Source of the DNA: Myxococcales bacterium
GTDB taxonomy: Bacteria; Myxococcota_A; Polyangia; Fen-1088
Reading direction: 5' to 3'
DNA length: 64,000 nt
NCBI GenBank assembly: GCA_022184915.1
Contig: JAGTJU010000007.1
Span: 62,001-126,000 of the forward strand
The notes beneath the pieces are model-generated. The model searched no databases and had not been told where the DNA came from. It saw only the letters and a list, made by a program, of their open reading frames with translations. The translations under genes were made by a program, and so were the position numbers. Shown in pieces: positions 27,938 to 37,460 of the stretch. How positions within the stretch are numbered: the stretch's first letter is position 1; each line of letters begins with the position of its first letter.

Positions 27938-29161
27938 ATGGCCGAGGAACTGCTACTCCTCTCGCCCGCCCAGATCGAGGCGGCGGCCAACGTTGGTCGG
28001 CTGGCGCGCCTGGCGGAGCGCCTCGTGGAAGAGAGGAGCTGGAGCTCGGTCGACATGCTCCTGGCTCACGCCTCCCTGGACGTCGTCCCACTCGACGAGC
28101 TTGCCGCCGCCGCGCGGGCCATCGACCGCGCGCTGGCCCGCATGCCCGAAGCGCGCAGTCGCCGGGCCTCCATCCAGAAAGAGATCTCCACCCTGCGCGC
28201 CATGGCCGGAGCGGCGCTGGCCAAGCGGCTCCGACACGATCCCCTCGCGGCCGACGAGCGCGACCTGCTGGCGCTGGCAGCCGAGCTGCTCTTGGCGGCC
28301 GGCGATCCCCGCGAGGCAGCCCGTTTATTCGAACGGTCGGGCGAGGACCTGCGCGCCGCAGACGCCTACGGCGCTACGGGAGATCTCGAGCGGATGGAGG
28401 CCTGCCACCAGCGAATCGACGAGCGACGGGGCGCGACCCGCGCGGTCTCGGAGCTCTCCCGAAAGGTGGAAGGGTTGATCGAGTCTGGAGATCGCCTCGC
28501 AGCTTTGTTGCTGCTGGAAGCAGCACCGCAGCCTCTTCTCGAAGCGTCGGGGATGAACACCACGCGAACCGATTTGGCTGTCAGACTCCGGCGCGGTCGC
28601 GGCATCACCCTCAAGGTCCAACATCCCGAGCCCAGGACGCTCCGCTTTGCGGGGGCGCCCGCCGTACTGGGGCGGGATCCCGCTTGCGAGCTGCCCTTGC
28701 GCGATCCGGGCGTCTCCCGGCGTCACGCCGTCATCATTGCCGATGGTGGTCGCATGGTGGTGGAAGATGCAGGCTCCAAAGCGGGGACGACGATGGCAGG
28801 GGCCCGCTTGATGGGAAGGGTGCCGCTTGGGCACGACATGGAGATCAGCCTCGGCCGCCTGTGTCGTCTCACGGTCACCTGCAACCGCCCGGGTCTCGTG
28901 AGACTCGAGGGCCAGACGGGGCTGGATCGGGCCTTCAAGGCCATCGTGGCAGAGGGATCCGTGGACCTGGCAGAGGTGTTCGATGGAGGGGCTGGGGTGA
29001 GCCTCAACCTGGACGGAGGGGTCGCACGCCTCGAGCGCCTGGCGAGTCAGTTGGTTCGGGTGAGCGGGCGCTTCATCGGACGAAGCTGCGATCTCCTGCT
29101 CGGCGACACCATCGAGATCCTGGGTGAAAACGAGGCGATGACCCTGGAAGTCGTGGCATGA
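27938..29161 (+). CDS. FHA domain protein with N-terminal helical (TPR-like) region
   Basis: 407 residues. Residues 1-200 are Ala/Leu/Arg-rich helices with TPR-like character. A forkhead-associated domain follows, with the phosphothreonine-binding residues in GRDPACELPLRDPGVSRRH (245-263) and GSKAGT (279-284). The last ~90 residues are another beta-rich stretch with no clear family. FHA domains read phosphothreonine, so the protein is a likely reader or substrate of the Ser/Thr kinase whose ATG overlaps its stop codon (ATGA at 29158-29161). Coupled translation makes a stoichiometric pair plausible. Confidence 0.88.
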   Translation: MAEELLLLSPAQIEAAANVGRLARLAERLVEERSWSSVDMLLAHASLDVVPLDELAAAARAIDRALARMPEARSRRASIQKEISTLRAMAGAALAKRLRHDPLAADERDLLALAAELLLAAGDPREAARLFERSGEDLRAADAYGATGDLERMEACHQRIDERRGATRAVSELSRKVEGLIESGDRLAALLLLEAAPQPLLEASGMNTTRTDLAVRLRRGRGITLKVQHPEPRTLRFAGAPAVLGRDPACELPLRDPGVSRRHAVIIADGGRMVVEDAGSKAGTTMAGARLMGRVPLGHDMEISLGRLCRLTVTCNRPGLVRLEGQTGLDRAFKAIVAEGSVDLAEVFDGGAGVSLNLDGGVARLERLASQLVRVSGRFIGRSCDLLLGDTIEILGENEAMTLEVVA

Positions 29162-30342
29162 GCGGCGGGTCCCGAGACCGACTGCCCCTGCTACGGACAA
29201 AGCTGGCGGCAGCCCCCCACGATGAGCGTTCGCGTCTGGAACTGGCGCAGGCGTTGTCGACCGCCGGCGAGGCAGACGCTGCCAAGGCCACGGCCGCGCC
29301 CCTCCTCGATTCTTACGACGACGAAGTCTGGGAGCAGTCGATGAGCCTGCTTGGCCACTTACACGAGCGGGCGGGCGAGCACAACGAGGCCTTGAAACTC
29401 TGGGAGAGGCTGTTGGCCCTCGACGTGGATCACCCCGCCGCACGTGCTCACCTGCAGAGGCTGAACCGAGCCCTCGTGCCGGCCACGCCTTTACCTCGCA
29501 TGCCGCTTCGACCCGAGGCCACCTTGCTCTCACCGGAAGGGGTCATTGCGGCGCGGTACGAGATCTTGGCGGAGCTGGGGCGCGGCACCACGTCTACCGT
29601 GTTTTTGGCGCGAGATGCCCATTTGGATCTCCAGGTGGCGTTGAAGGTGCTGCACCCGTTCCTTGCGGCCAGCAGCCGCAGCGAGCTTCGCCAGCGCTTT
29701 TTTCGTGAAGCCCGGTTGGCGGCCGGATTGCGCCACCCGGGCGTCGTGGCGATTTATGATCTCGACGAAGAGACCCGCAGCCTCGCGATGGAGTACCTGC
29801 CCATGGGGACCCTCCGCCACAGACTGAACGACCTGGGACAGGACGGGCAGGCGATGCCGCTCGAAGAGGTGAGGGCCACGACCAAGGCCCTCTTGGCTAC
29901 CCTGGCAGCCGTGCACGACGCGGGTCTTCTGCACGGCGACCTCAAGCCACGCAACATTCTCTTACGGGGTACCGGGTGCCCGGTACTCGGAGACTTCGGT
30001 GTAGCGCGCTTGCTGTCGGCAAATCCCCAAGCCTCCGGGGTGGGCCCGGCGGGCACGCCGCTTTACTTCGCGCCGGAGCAGCTTTTGGGCGCCGACTCCA
30101 GCGTGCGAACGGACTTGTTTGCGATGGGTGCCATCGTGTGGGAGATGGCGGCGGGACGCCCCATGCGCACCCGAGCCGACTTGACGAGCGGCCGCTTCGA
30201 GGCCCCGCCTTTCCCGAGTGAGGTGACGCCTACCTGGCGCATCACGGCTCCGGACCTCCTCGACCTCGTGGCCGCCTTGACCGCCGCAGAGCCTGCCGCG
30301 CGGCCGCTGAACGCTCAGGCAGCGCTCGCGATTCTGGGTTGA
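29158..30342 (+). CDS. Ser/Thr protein kinase with N-terminal TPR-like segment
   Basis: 394 residues. A short TPR-like N-terminal region (~12-105) precedes a Hanks-type kinase domain (134-394). It has the glycine loop GRGTTSTV (141-148), Lys163 in VALKVL, catalytic loop HGDLKPRN (259-266), DFG at 279-281 and APE at 305-307. The catalytic-loop Arg is replaced by Gly, so this is a non-RD kinase, but Asp261 and all other key residues are kept. No transmembrane or extracellular sensor domain is present, so it should be cytosolic. It is translationally coupled to the upstream FHA gene. Confidence 0.92.
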   Translation: MSGGSRDRLPLLRTKLAAAPHDERSRLELAQALSTAGEADAAKATAAPLLDSYDDEVWEQSMSLLGHLHERAGEHNEALKLWERLLALDVDHPAARAHLQRLNRALVPATPLPRMPLRPEATLLSPEGVIAARYEILAELGRGTTSTVFLARDAHLDLQVALKVLHPFLAASSRSELRQRFFREARLAAGLRHPGVVAIYDLDEETRSLAMEYLPMGTLRHRLNDLGQDGQAMPLEEVRATTKALLATLAAVHDAGLLHGDLKPRNILLRGTGCPVLGDFGVARLLSANPQASGVGPAGTPLYFAPEQLLGADSSVRTDLFAMGAIVWEMAAGRPMRTRADLTSGRFEAPPFPSEVTPTWRITAPDLLDLVAALTAAEPAARPLNAQAALAILG

Positions 30343-30378
30343 GGCCGCAATGGGGCTTCTCTGCCAGGTGGGCAGGGG

Positions 30379-30384
30379 TATTAT
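30379..30384 (+). promoter_or_regulatory. Candidate -10 hexamer, leaderless type
   Basis: TATTAT ends ten bases before the ATG at 30395. This argues against the upstream in-frame start at 30350. Confidence 0.42.
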
Positions 30385-30394
30385 CTGCGGCTCC

Positions 30395-32800
30395 ATGCCA
30401 GCGCCACTATCGCAGCGGGTCATGTCCAACCTGGGTTGGGCTCTCCACTCCGTACGGACCCACGCCCGAGCAGCGGCCCTGCTGCTCGTGGCTTGTGGTG
30501 TACTGCCCCTCGAGGCGCGGGCAGAAACCAGCGGGCAAGACGGCAACCTCCTGGCGGGACTTACGCCCATCGCCCGGCAGGGTGTGACCTCTCCGGCGCG
30601 CTTGACCGACGGGCGCGCGGCTGACGAAGGCGCGTTCTGGCTCACCGACCTCACCACCCGCTTCCGCAGCAAGGACGCCTTCGCCACCTTCGACCTCGGC
30701 ACCCCTTCACCCATTCGTTGCGCGTACCTTCAGGGAGACAACAACGACGTTTACGAGGTCTCTGGATCCATGAACGGCGATGATTACTTCCCGCTGTTCG
30801 TGGCCCCCGCCGTGAATGCGGTAGGCCTGCGCGACCGCACCTTGAAGCTGAGCGCCACCGCCCAATTCGTGCGCATTCGCGCGTACGGAGGGGATGGTTC
30901 CTATTCTCTCTCGGAGCTTGCGCTGTACAAGACCTGCCCGGAACCTTGGCCTCCCGAGGTCCATCGCGTCGAGGGCACAGCCCTGGCCGACACCGTGAAA
31001 ACACGGGTGCATTGGGTCGCCGTGGCAGGTGTCTTGTTCGTGCTTTTTTTCCTCGCTGGCAGGCCACGTGGGCAGATGATTTTGGCGGGAGCTGGGCTCG
31101 GGGTCCTGGTGGCAGTCGTCGCCCAAGACCTGTTCACCCTCTATCCGTTCTTCGACCAGGAGCCGTTGATCCGTGCCACCGTTGCGGTCGTGGCGGGCAG
31201 CCTGGCCATTCGGGAGTTCCTGCTGCCAAACCTCCCGACGCTCGACAAGCGTGCCTCCGGAGCTTTGTTGGGCATTCTCGCGGCGCTGTCCGTGGGTTGT
31301 TACTACCACTTCGGAGCGGCCCAGTTTTGGCACGCCAAGGAAGGGCGAAACACCTACGTCCATAGCTACGACATGCGCCACTACTTTCCCGTGGGAAAGT
31401 ACTTCAGCGAGCTGAGCTTCGATGGCCTCTACGCGGCGAGTTTCGCAGCGTTCCTCGATCTGCGTGACGCCCCCTTCGAACAGTACGGCGATCAACGTTT
31501 CCGAGACCTGCGCGAAAGCAAGGTGAAGTCCGCAACCGAGATGCGTTCGCACGTCGAAGACGTCAGAAGACGGTTCTCCGATGAGCGATGGGCGGCCTTC
31601 AAGGCCGACATCCTGACCTTCGTCGAGATCATGGGAGACCGTGCCTTTCTCGACAACATGAACGATCACGGGGGCAATGCCACGCCCGTCTGGCTCTTGA
31701 GCGCCAGTCCGGTGTTGCGGCTAGTCCCAGCCACCGAGATCACCTTGGTGCTCCTGGGGTTGTTCGACCCCGTGCTGCTCGCCGTGATGTTCTTCTTCGT
31801 CGGGCGCGTCTTTGGCTGGCGCGTGATGGGATACGTTTTAGTCCTGTTTGGAGCGACTGATTTCTATCAATTCGGTAGCAACCTGATGGGCTCGATGCTC
31901 CGTCAGGATTGGCTGGTGGCGCTTGGACTCGGTGCCTGCGCCTTCAAACGTGACAGGTTTGCGCTTTCGGGTGCGCTCTTCGCCTATGCGGGGCTCATCC
32001 GCGCCTTTCCAGCCATGGCAACGTTCTTTGTCGTGTTGCCTGCCCTGTGGTGGCTCGCCGGCGAACGTCTTCGCCGCAAAGCCATGCCTGCGTGGGCCGA
32101 AATCAGGGCGGCTGAACGGCCCACGATTCGTGCCGCGGCCGGAGCCCTCGCCTGCGTCGTCTTGCTTTTCAGCCTCTCCGCCGTGGTCTTCGGTCCTCGG
32201 GCATGGATCGCATGGGGAGAAAAGATCAGCATCCACGCCTCCGACGTCAGCGTCAACAACATCGGCCTTCGCAACGTGATGGCCTATGACCCCGACGCCA
32301 CGGCGCGCAAGCTCACGGAGTCCGGCACACCCAACCCATGGGGCGTTTGGGAGAATAACTTCTTCGAGAACCTACGGCGCCGCGCACCTGCGCACGGACT
32401 CGCCATGGCTGCGTTCGTCGTGCTCGTCGTCTTGGCGTGTCGTCGACGCTCACCCGAGTCTGCTGCTCTGATCGGACTTACCACGATTCCGTTTTGCTTC
32501 TATCCGTCCAACTATTACCTGCACCTCATCTTCCTGCTGCCGCTAGCGATCTCTGCCAAGCAGTCCCCTCGGCGGTTTGGAGAATGGGTGGCCATACTTT
32601 GTGCCCTCTGCGTGGGACAGTACGCAACTTACGATTGGGCGCATGGCTGGACGGATGAGTTCTTCAACTATCAGAGCTTCTTGCTCATCGCCGCGTTCGT
32701 CGCGATGGTGTGGCCCTTGGCGCGGGAGGGATGGAGCAAGACCCTTGCCTCGGGAACTCCTTCGAGCGAGACAGATGTGAGTGCCGGGGCGAAAACGTAG
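30395..32800 (+). CDS. Polytopic membrane protein with N-terminal discoidin-like domain, possible GT-C glycosyltransferase
   Basis: 801 residues. A signal-peptide-like N-terminus ends near VLPLEARA. Residues ~50-185 look like an F5/8-type (discoidin) beta-sandwich (AFATFDLGTPSPIRCAYLQ, AQFVRIRAYGGDGSYSLSELAL), which normally binds carbohydrate or lipid. The remaining ~600 residues hold about ten or more TM helices separated by a large polar loop (~320-430) rich in His/Tyr/Asp. This layout resembles GT-C polyprenyl-phosphate-sugar transferases such as the GT87 type, but I cannot point to a diagnostic catalytic Asp motif. It could add sugars to an exported glycan or protein. The call is structural and the function is a guess. 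Confidence 0.6.
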   Translation: MPAPLSQRVMSNLGWALHSVRTHARAAALLLVACGVLPLEARAETSGQDGNLLAGLTPIARQGVTSPARLTDGRAADEGAFWLTDLTTRFRSKDAFATFDLGTPSPIRCAYLQGDNNDVYEVSGSMNGDDYFPLFVAPAVNAVGLRDRTLKLSATAQFVRIRAYGGDGSYSLSELALYKTCPEPWPPEVHRVEGTALADTVKTRVHWVAVAGVLFVLFFLAGRPRGQMILAGAGLGVLVAVVAQDLFTLYPFFDQEPLIRATVAVVAGSLAIREFLLPNLPTLDKRASGALLGILAALSVGCYYHFGAAQFWHAKEGRNTYVHSYDMRHYFPVGKYFSELSFDGLYAASFAAFLDLRDAPFEQYGDQRFRDLRESKVKSATEMRSHVEDVRRRFSDERWAAFKADILTFVEIMGDRAFLDNMNDHGGNATPVWLLSASPVLRLVPATEITLVLLGLFDPVLLAVMFFFVGRVFGWRVMGYVLVLFGATDFYQFGSNLMGSMLRQDWLVALGLGACAFKRDRFALSGALFAYAGLIRAFPAMATFFVVLPALWWLAGERLRRKAMPAWAEIRAAERPTIRAAAGALACVVLLFSLSAVVFGPRAWIAWGEKISIHASDVSVNNIGLRNVMAYDPDATARKLTESGTPNPWGVWENNFFENLRRRAPAHGLAMAAFVVLVVLACRRRSPESAALIGLTTIPFCFYPSNYYLHLIFLLPLAISAKQSPRRFGEWVAILCALCVGQYATYDWAHGWTDEFFNYQSFLLIAAFVAMVWPLAREGWSKTLASGTPSSETDVSAGAKT

Positions 32801-32833
32801 ACAATAATTTTCGCGAGCCTCGACGCCCACGTC

Positions 32834-32839
32834 TATAGT
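32834..32839 (+). promoter_or_regulatory. Candidate -10 hexamer, leaderless type
   Basis: TATAGT ends seven bases before the GTG at 32847; no Shine-Dalgarno is visible. Confidence 0.45.
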
Positions 32840-32846
32840 CGCGCCC

Positions 32847-35144
32847 GTGGGCTCGGAGGCATCGATCCCGTTCAGAGCGTCCCAGGCCGCAGGGGCTGCT
32901 CCGGAGCCGGCCGCTTTGGCATCGGCGGCCCACGCGCTATGCGATGCGGGTCGTGCGGCTGAAGCCGAGACGATCGCGCGCTGGTTGATTCACCAACACC
33001 CCAACTTCTCGGGCGGCCAAATCGTGCTTGGGCGCGTTTTGTTCGAGCAGGATCGTCTCGATGAAGCCGCCGATATCCTGCGAGCCACCACGATCCAGTA
33101 CCCGGCTTCGGTGGCGGCATACCGCTGGCTGTCCGAGGTGCTGGTACGTCAGGGGCGGTGGGCGCGGGCGCGGGCTGTCCTGAACCAAGCGGTCATGCTC
33201 TCACCCGCCAATCGCAGGCTGGGGCAGCTTCAGATGCTGGCGGGGCAAGCCGCGCAACGACAGGACGCCCCTGCAAACGTCATCGAGGCGCGAGACGACA
33301 GCACCACGAGAGCCATGAATCTTGCGACGCCTCTTCCGCCCCCGATCCCCGTGCAAGGACGGGAGCCGCGCAGTCGACTGAGCGAAGACGATCCCACCCC
33401 AACAGGCATCGCGCCGCCTGAAACACCGCTCTACGCGCGCCGGGACTTCCGCCCCGAGCCTGCCCAGGAGGCACCCTCCCCTGCGGCCGAAGTACGTCGC
33501 ACCGCCTCGGTGTGGCCACCACCCCTGGTGGATCTGGCGCCGCCGGCCGAAGCCTCGCGGCTCCGGGCTCCCGAAAGCGCCGTGATCAACGTGGCGCCAA
33601 CGTCACGCCCGCGAGACTTCGAGCACACCCCTTCGGTCACCTGGAAGGGCATTCCCGTACTGGACCAGCATTGGCGCCGACGCTGGCCCCGGGGCCTCGC
33701 GTGGGGCGCGGCCCTGGTCACGACAGCCGCGCTTGGCTTTGGAAGCCTGCGCTGGATGATGCGGGAGGCGCCGATCACGGCGACGATGCCGGAGGTGCCA
33801 AAGCCAGCACCGAGGGAAGCGCCCAAGGTGGTCGAAACGCGTCTGCCGCAACATGTGGAGCTCATGTTGAGCAGCCCCGCGTCCTTGCGCGAGGTCTTGA
33901 AGGCGCGGGAGGGAGGTTCTGAACCCGCAGAGGTCGCCAGCCGCAACCTGGCAGCCTCCCTGCTTCGCCTCGATTATGGAGAGCCCCTCGGCGCTCCGGG
34001 CTCGGACACGGCGCCAGACGCTCTCGAGGGGGAGCTTGCCGATGCGGCCCTGGCAACGGCCGTCTTCAACGCGCTCGCGGAGGGCAAACTGGACCGCGCA
34101 GGGGCGTTGGTGCAAGGCGCACAGTCCCGGCGCGAGGGCTCGATTTGGATACCTTTGGCCCAGGCGCGGCTGCTGCAAAGGCAAGGCAATCTCGAGGGGG
34201 CCCGCGACAAGCTCGCCACCCTTCCCGACAGCGACGCGACCGGGCCCCGCCTGCTGCACGCTGAGCTCGCGCTCGATGCCGGGCAGCCCTCCGAGGCCCT
34301 CGAGGCCCTGGCGCCCCTGGAGGCACGCAACCCGACGCATCCGCGGCTGCGGCAGCTCGCCTTCGAGGCAGAACAAGCCCTCCGTCCCGAATCCGCGCCG
34401 GCTGAAGTGGCCTGCACACCCGATCTGCCGCCCAATCAGTTGATGGCGTGCACGGGCCGGCTGGCCAGCCATGCACGGCGCACCGGCGATCGGAACGAAG
34501 CCGCCCGGCGCCTGGCCCAGCTCGCAAAACTGGAGGCCACGGACCCGCGCATTCTCGCCGAGGCGGTCGTGACCCTCAGTCAGATCGGGCAGTCTGGAAC
34601 GGCCCACGTCTTTCTGGAACGCCTCAGGCGCATGACTGCACAAGCCTTTCCAGCCCGGGAGTGGGCCGAGCTGGCATGGGCCCTGGGACGAGGCCCGGCG
34701 AACGTCAAGCAGATGGTGCCTCCACGTCCCTGGACAGCGGAGACGCGTCTGTTGGCGGCGCGTGCGGCCTACGCTCGGGGAAACGTGCGCGCCCTGGCCG
34801 CCACCTTGCAAGAGATTGGGGAGACGGCCGTTCGTGCCGATGACGATTTGCGGTGGTGGAGGTTGCTCTCGCGCCAAACGCCAGCTTCGTCGATGGTCCT
34901 CGCCTCACGCCTGCGCGAATCCAGAAAGCCGCTCGGGCCGGTGGGCACGTTCGTCGCAGGTCTCCTGGCGGAAAACAGCCGCAGGCTCACGAGCCACTTC
35001 ATGGGGCAGGCGTTGGCGACCCCAAACCACGCCGACCGCTGCTGGGCCGCGTCCGTCTACGCGCGGGCACAGCGAAACCTGGGGCGTGATCCCACCCGCT
35101 TGCCTGCCCTGCGGACGCTGGTCGAGGGAGGGTTTTGCAACTGA
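32847..35144 (+). CDS. TPR-rich membrane protein
   Basis: 765 residues, GTG start. Residues ~25-140 contain TPR units (AADILRATTIQYPASVAAYRWLSEVLVRQGRW). A Pro-rich linker (~150-270) leads to one TM helix near residue 285 (LAWGAALVTTAALGFGSLRW). The C-terminal ~460 residues are more helical repeats (RLLQRQGNLEGARDKLATLP, GQPSEALEALAPLEARNP). The single TM would put the N-terminal TPRs in the cytoplasm and the C-terminal repeats in the periplasm, or the reverse. No enzymatic motif is seen. Its stop codon abuts that of the broken convergent gene, making TGATCA at 35142-35147. Confidence 0.75.
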   Translation: MGSEASIPFRASQAAGAAPEPAALASAAHALCDAGRAAEAETIARWLIHQHPNFSGGQIVLGRVLFEQDRLDEAADILRATTIQYPASVAAYRWLSEVLVRQGRWARARAVLNQAVMLSPANRRLGQLQMLAGQAAQRQDAPANVIEARDDSTTRAMNLATPLPPPIPVQGREPRSRLSEDDPTPTGIAPPETPLYARRDFRPEPAQEAPSPAAEVRRTASVWPPPLVDLAPPAEASRLRAPESAVINVAPTSRPRDFEHTPSVTWKGIPVLDQHWRRRWPRGLAWGAALVTTAALGFGSLRWMMREAPITATMPEVPKPAPREAPKVVETRLPQHVELMLSSPASLREVLKAREGGSEPAEVASRNLAASLLRLDYGEPLGAPGSDTAPDALEGELADAALATAVFNALAEGKLDRAGALVQGAQSRREGSIWIPLAQARLLQRQGNLEGARDKLATLPDSDATGPRLLHAELALDAGQPSEALEALAPLEARNPTHPRLRQLAFEAEQALRPESAPAEVACTPDLPPNQLMACTGRLASHARRTGDRNEAARRLAQLAKLEATDPRILAEAVVTLSQIGQSGTAHVFLERLRRMTAQAFPAREWAELAWALGRGPANVKQMVPPRPWTAETRLLAARAAYARGNVRALAATLQEIGETAVRADDDLRWWRLLSRQTPASSMVLASRLRESRKPLGPVGTFVAGLLAENSRRLTSHFMGQALATPNHADRCWAASVYARAQRNLGRDPTRLPALRTLVEGGFCN

Positions 35145-36286
35145 TCAGAACGAGACCACGACGCCTACCCCCAGGTCGAGGACATGGGCGGTGTGGGAAA
35201 GGCCCCGCAAGAATTCGAGTCCAAGCCGCAAAGCCCACACCGGCGACAAACCAATGTCGCCATGCAGACCGGCCCCCACGATGAAAGGGCCGCCCCTCAC
35301 CGTGTCGCTGCTCGTTCGCCCAAGCACTTCGTTGGGGGGAATCACGAGACGGAAACCCTCTCCCGCCCCGCCCGAGCGCTGACAGCTGAAGGCTCGAATG
35401 AGCCCCGAATCGGCAGCCACAAGATGGCGCGCAGCAAGCCCGCATTCGCCCCCCTCCGCCGGGCGCCCTTCACGGGCCCCATCGCTTCCCTCGTGGACGA
35501 TCACCTGGTTGCGCCCCTGAACAGCCAGAGCAAAGTAGCGCGCCACTCGAAAGCCCAGCTCCGGCCACAGCACGAAGGCCCCGGACGGCGGTGTGCCCGA
35601 TGAGATCTCCGAGCCGTACCACTCGAGCTCGGTGGTACCGTGAAAACCAAGGCCCCCGCCCTACCGAAAGCGCCACCCAGAAGCGACGCCCCTCCGTAGA
35701 GGCGGGGAGCGCTCTCGACCCGAAAACACCGGGCCGTCGTTGCTGGGGGTGCCACCGTCCCCCTTCGGCCTCCCTCCGTACGGCCCCGAGGGTGTCATCG
35801 TGGGGTCACCGCTCGTGCACCGTCTCGCACGATCATCAGGTTGGGGCTGTCGGAGCGGCCGTTCTCTGCGACCGGGGTGTCCGTGGCATCACGGCCTTCG
35901 AAGTAGAACTGGAGGACGCTTCCGGTGAGGGTCTTGCCCGGAACCACTGCCACGTACCACCCCTTCGGCGTCTTGACGGCGGGAACCGATTCGTAGGTCT
36001 CGTCGCCGGGAACACGAAAGAAAAGCAGAACCCGCGAGACAGCGACGCCCCGGCTGCACCACACACCGAAGCACAGCCTTCTTGCGCGGAGGCGCCTCAT
36101 CGGGGGTTCGGACAGAACAGCGGACGCGGTACGGACGCCGGCAGATCAGGCTCTTCGGGCATCGTCGACGACGTGGCGCGCCTCTTTGCCGGCGACGCCA
36201 GCGCCAAGTCCGGGCGCCAACAGCATTCCGCACGTCAGGGCAACCGCCGTCGCGGCCAGGCTCACCTCGAAAATCCGGCGTGGCAT
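35145..36286 (-). pseudogene. Secreted/outer-membrane protein gene broken by many frameshifts
   Basis: Starts at the ATG at 36284-36286 with a signal peptide, then breaks repeatedly. Readable pieces in three frames join into one protein: residues ending EARHVVDDA, then PDLPASVPRPLFCPNP, DEAPPRKKAVLRCVVQPG, FFRVPGDETYESVPAVKTPKGW, RFWVALSVGRG, GLGFHGTTELEWYGSE and finally GGPFIVGAGLHGDIGLSPVWALRL...VVVSF. Clean joins are obtained by removing one base from G/C runs near 36158, 36104, 36049, 35804, 35761 and 35655; more are needed near 35705 and 35450. The C-terminal Phe and alternating pattern suggest an outer-membrane beta-barrel. It is third in an operon whose two upstream genes are also broken. 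It may be a decaying gene or a stretch of poor sequence. Confidence 0.7.
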
Positions 36287-36309
36287 CGGGTCGGAAACCT
36301 ATCCGACTT

Positions 36310-37458
36310 CTAAGGCGTCGTGATCACGAATTCGACACGTCGATTGCGCTCCCGCCCCGCAGCCGTGCGGTTCGTCTCAATGGGTTGGTCTGGGCCCAAA
36401 GCCCACGGACTCGAGGCGGCTCGGTGCCACGCCCAACCCCATGAGGTGCGCCTTCACGGCGTCGGCACGCATCTGAGACAGCTGAAGGTTCGAGGCGGGC
36501 TTGCCCTGACTGTCCGGTGTGGGCCCTCGATGCGAACGTGCATCGTCGGCCGCGCCGCCAGCGCCGATGCCACCTCTTCGAGCAGGTCGAAGCTACGCGC
36601 CTGGATCTGAGCCTTGTTCGTGGCGAAGAAGACCTTTTGCTTGAGCTCGATCTTGTCTTTCTTCACCTCGATGTGCTTGAACCGCTGGGGACAGCCCTCG
36701 GTGCCCACGGGTCCTGCCTCGTTCGGGCACTTGTCGGCCGGATCGTCGATGGTGTCCTGATCGTTGTCGCGGTCGGGGCAGCCGTCCGCGTCCTCGAACC
36801 CGTCGAAATCCTCGGGTTCCCGGGGACATCGGTCACGCGCATCGGGTACGCCGTCGCCGTCGTCGTCGACGTCGGGGCAGCCGTCGGCGTCTTGAAAATC
36901 ATCCCGGTCTTCGGGCTCGAGGGCACACTGATCCGCGGGATCGAGCACGCCGTCGCCATCGTTGTCGGGTTCAGGGCAGCCATCGCCGTCCTGAAAGCCG
37001 TCAAGGTCTTCCGCCTTTAGGGGGCATTGGTCGGCCTCGTCGAGCAGACCATCGCCGTCGCGATCGCGGGGCTTGTGGCCTGCGACGGCGACCGGGGCGT
37101 CGGGCTCGGGATCGGGCCTGGCCACGCAACGCTCGGGAGGTGACTCCCTGAGAGCCTCGCTGACCTGCGATTCGGCGATCTCGAGGTGATCTTTTGCGCG
37201 GAAGTAATCGCCCTGGTGAAGCTCGCTTTCTGCGAACACGACGTGCGTCTCGGCGAAGGCGAGCTGCCGGGGCGCACACTTGTACGCCCCGGCCTCCCGC
37301 GCCTCCCCGATCAGGGAGCGCACCTGACGCGAACGCTCCTCGAGACGGGCCCCCGCGCAGCCGGTCAGAAGCAGCCCCATGACCACAAAAGCCCCTACGG
37401 CGCGCGACGACGTGCTCGCCACAGACACCCGCTGCTGAAGGCAGGATCGCCCGGTCAT
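36310..37458 (-). pseudogene. OmpA-family lipoprotein with TSP3 repeats, C-terminus frameshifted
   Basis: Signal peptide with lipobox LLTGC (Cys34), a helical DUF4398-like N-terminal region, then four to five thrombospondin type-3 calcium repeats (DRDGDGLLDEADQCP and similar) and an OmpA peptidoglycan-binding domain. The frame as given ends at 36454 after [12 protein letters not shown]. Removing one base at ~36522, one at ~36516 and one at ~36393 restores [38 protein letters not shown] and RERNRRVEFVITTP, the classic OmpA ending. The N-terminal ~310 residues are intact. The protein would tether the outer membrane to peptidoglycan. It starts two bases after the upstream lipoprotein's stop. Confidence 0.85.
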
Positions 37459-37460
37459 GG

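Noticed and set aside
36517-37020. Plus-strand 167-codon frame with Val/Gly repeats
   Set aside because: It is the antisense of the Asp-rich TSP3 calcium repeats of the OmpA gene; GAC/GAT codons read as GTC/ATC on the other strand.
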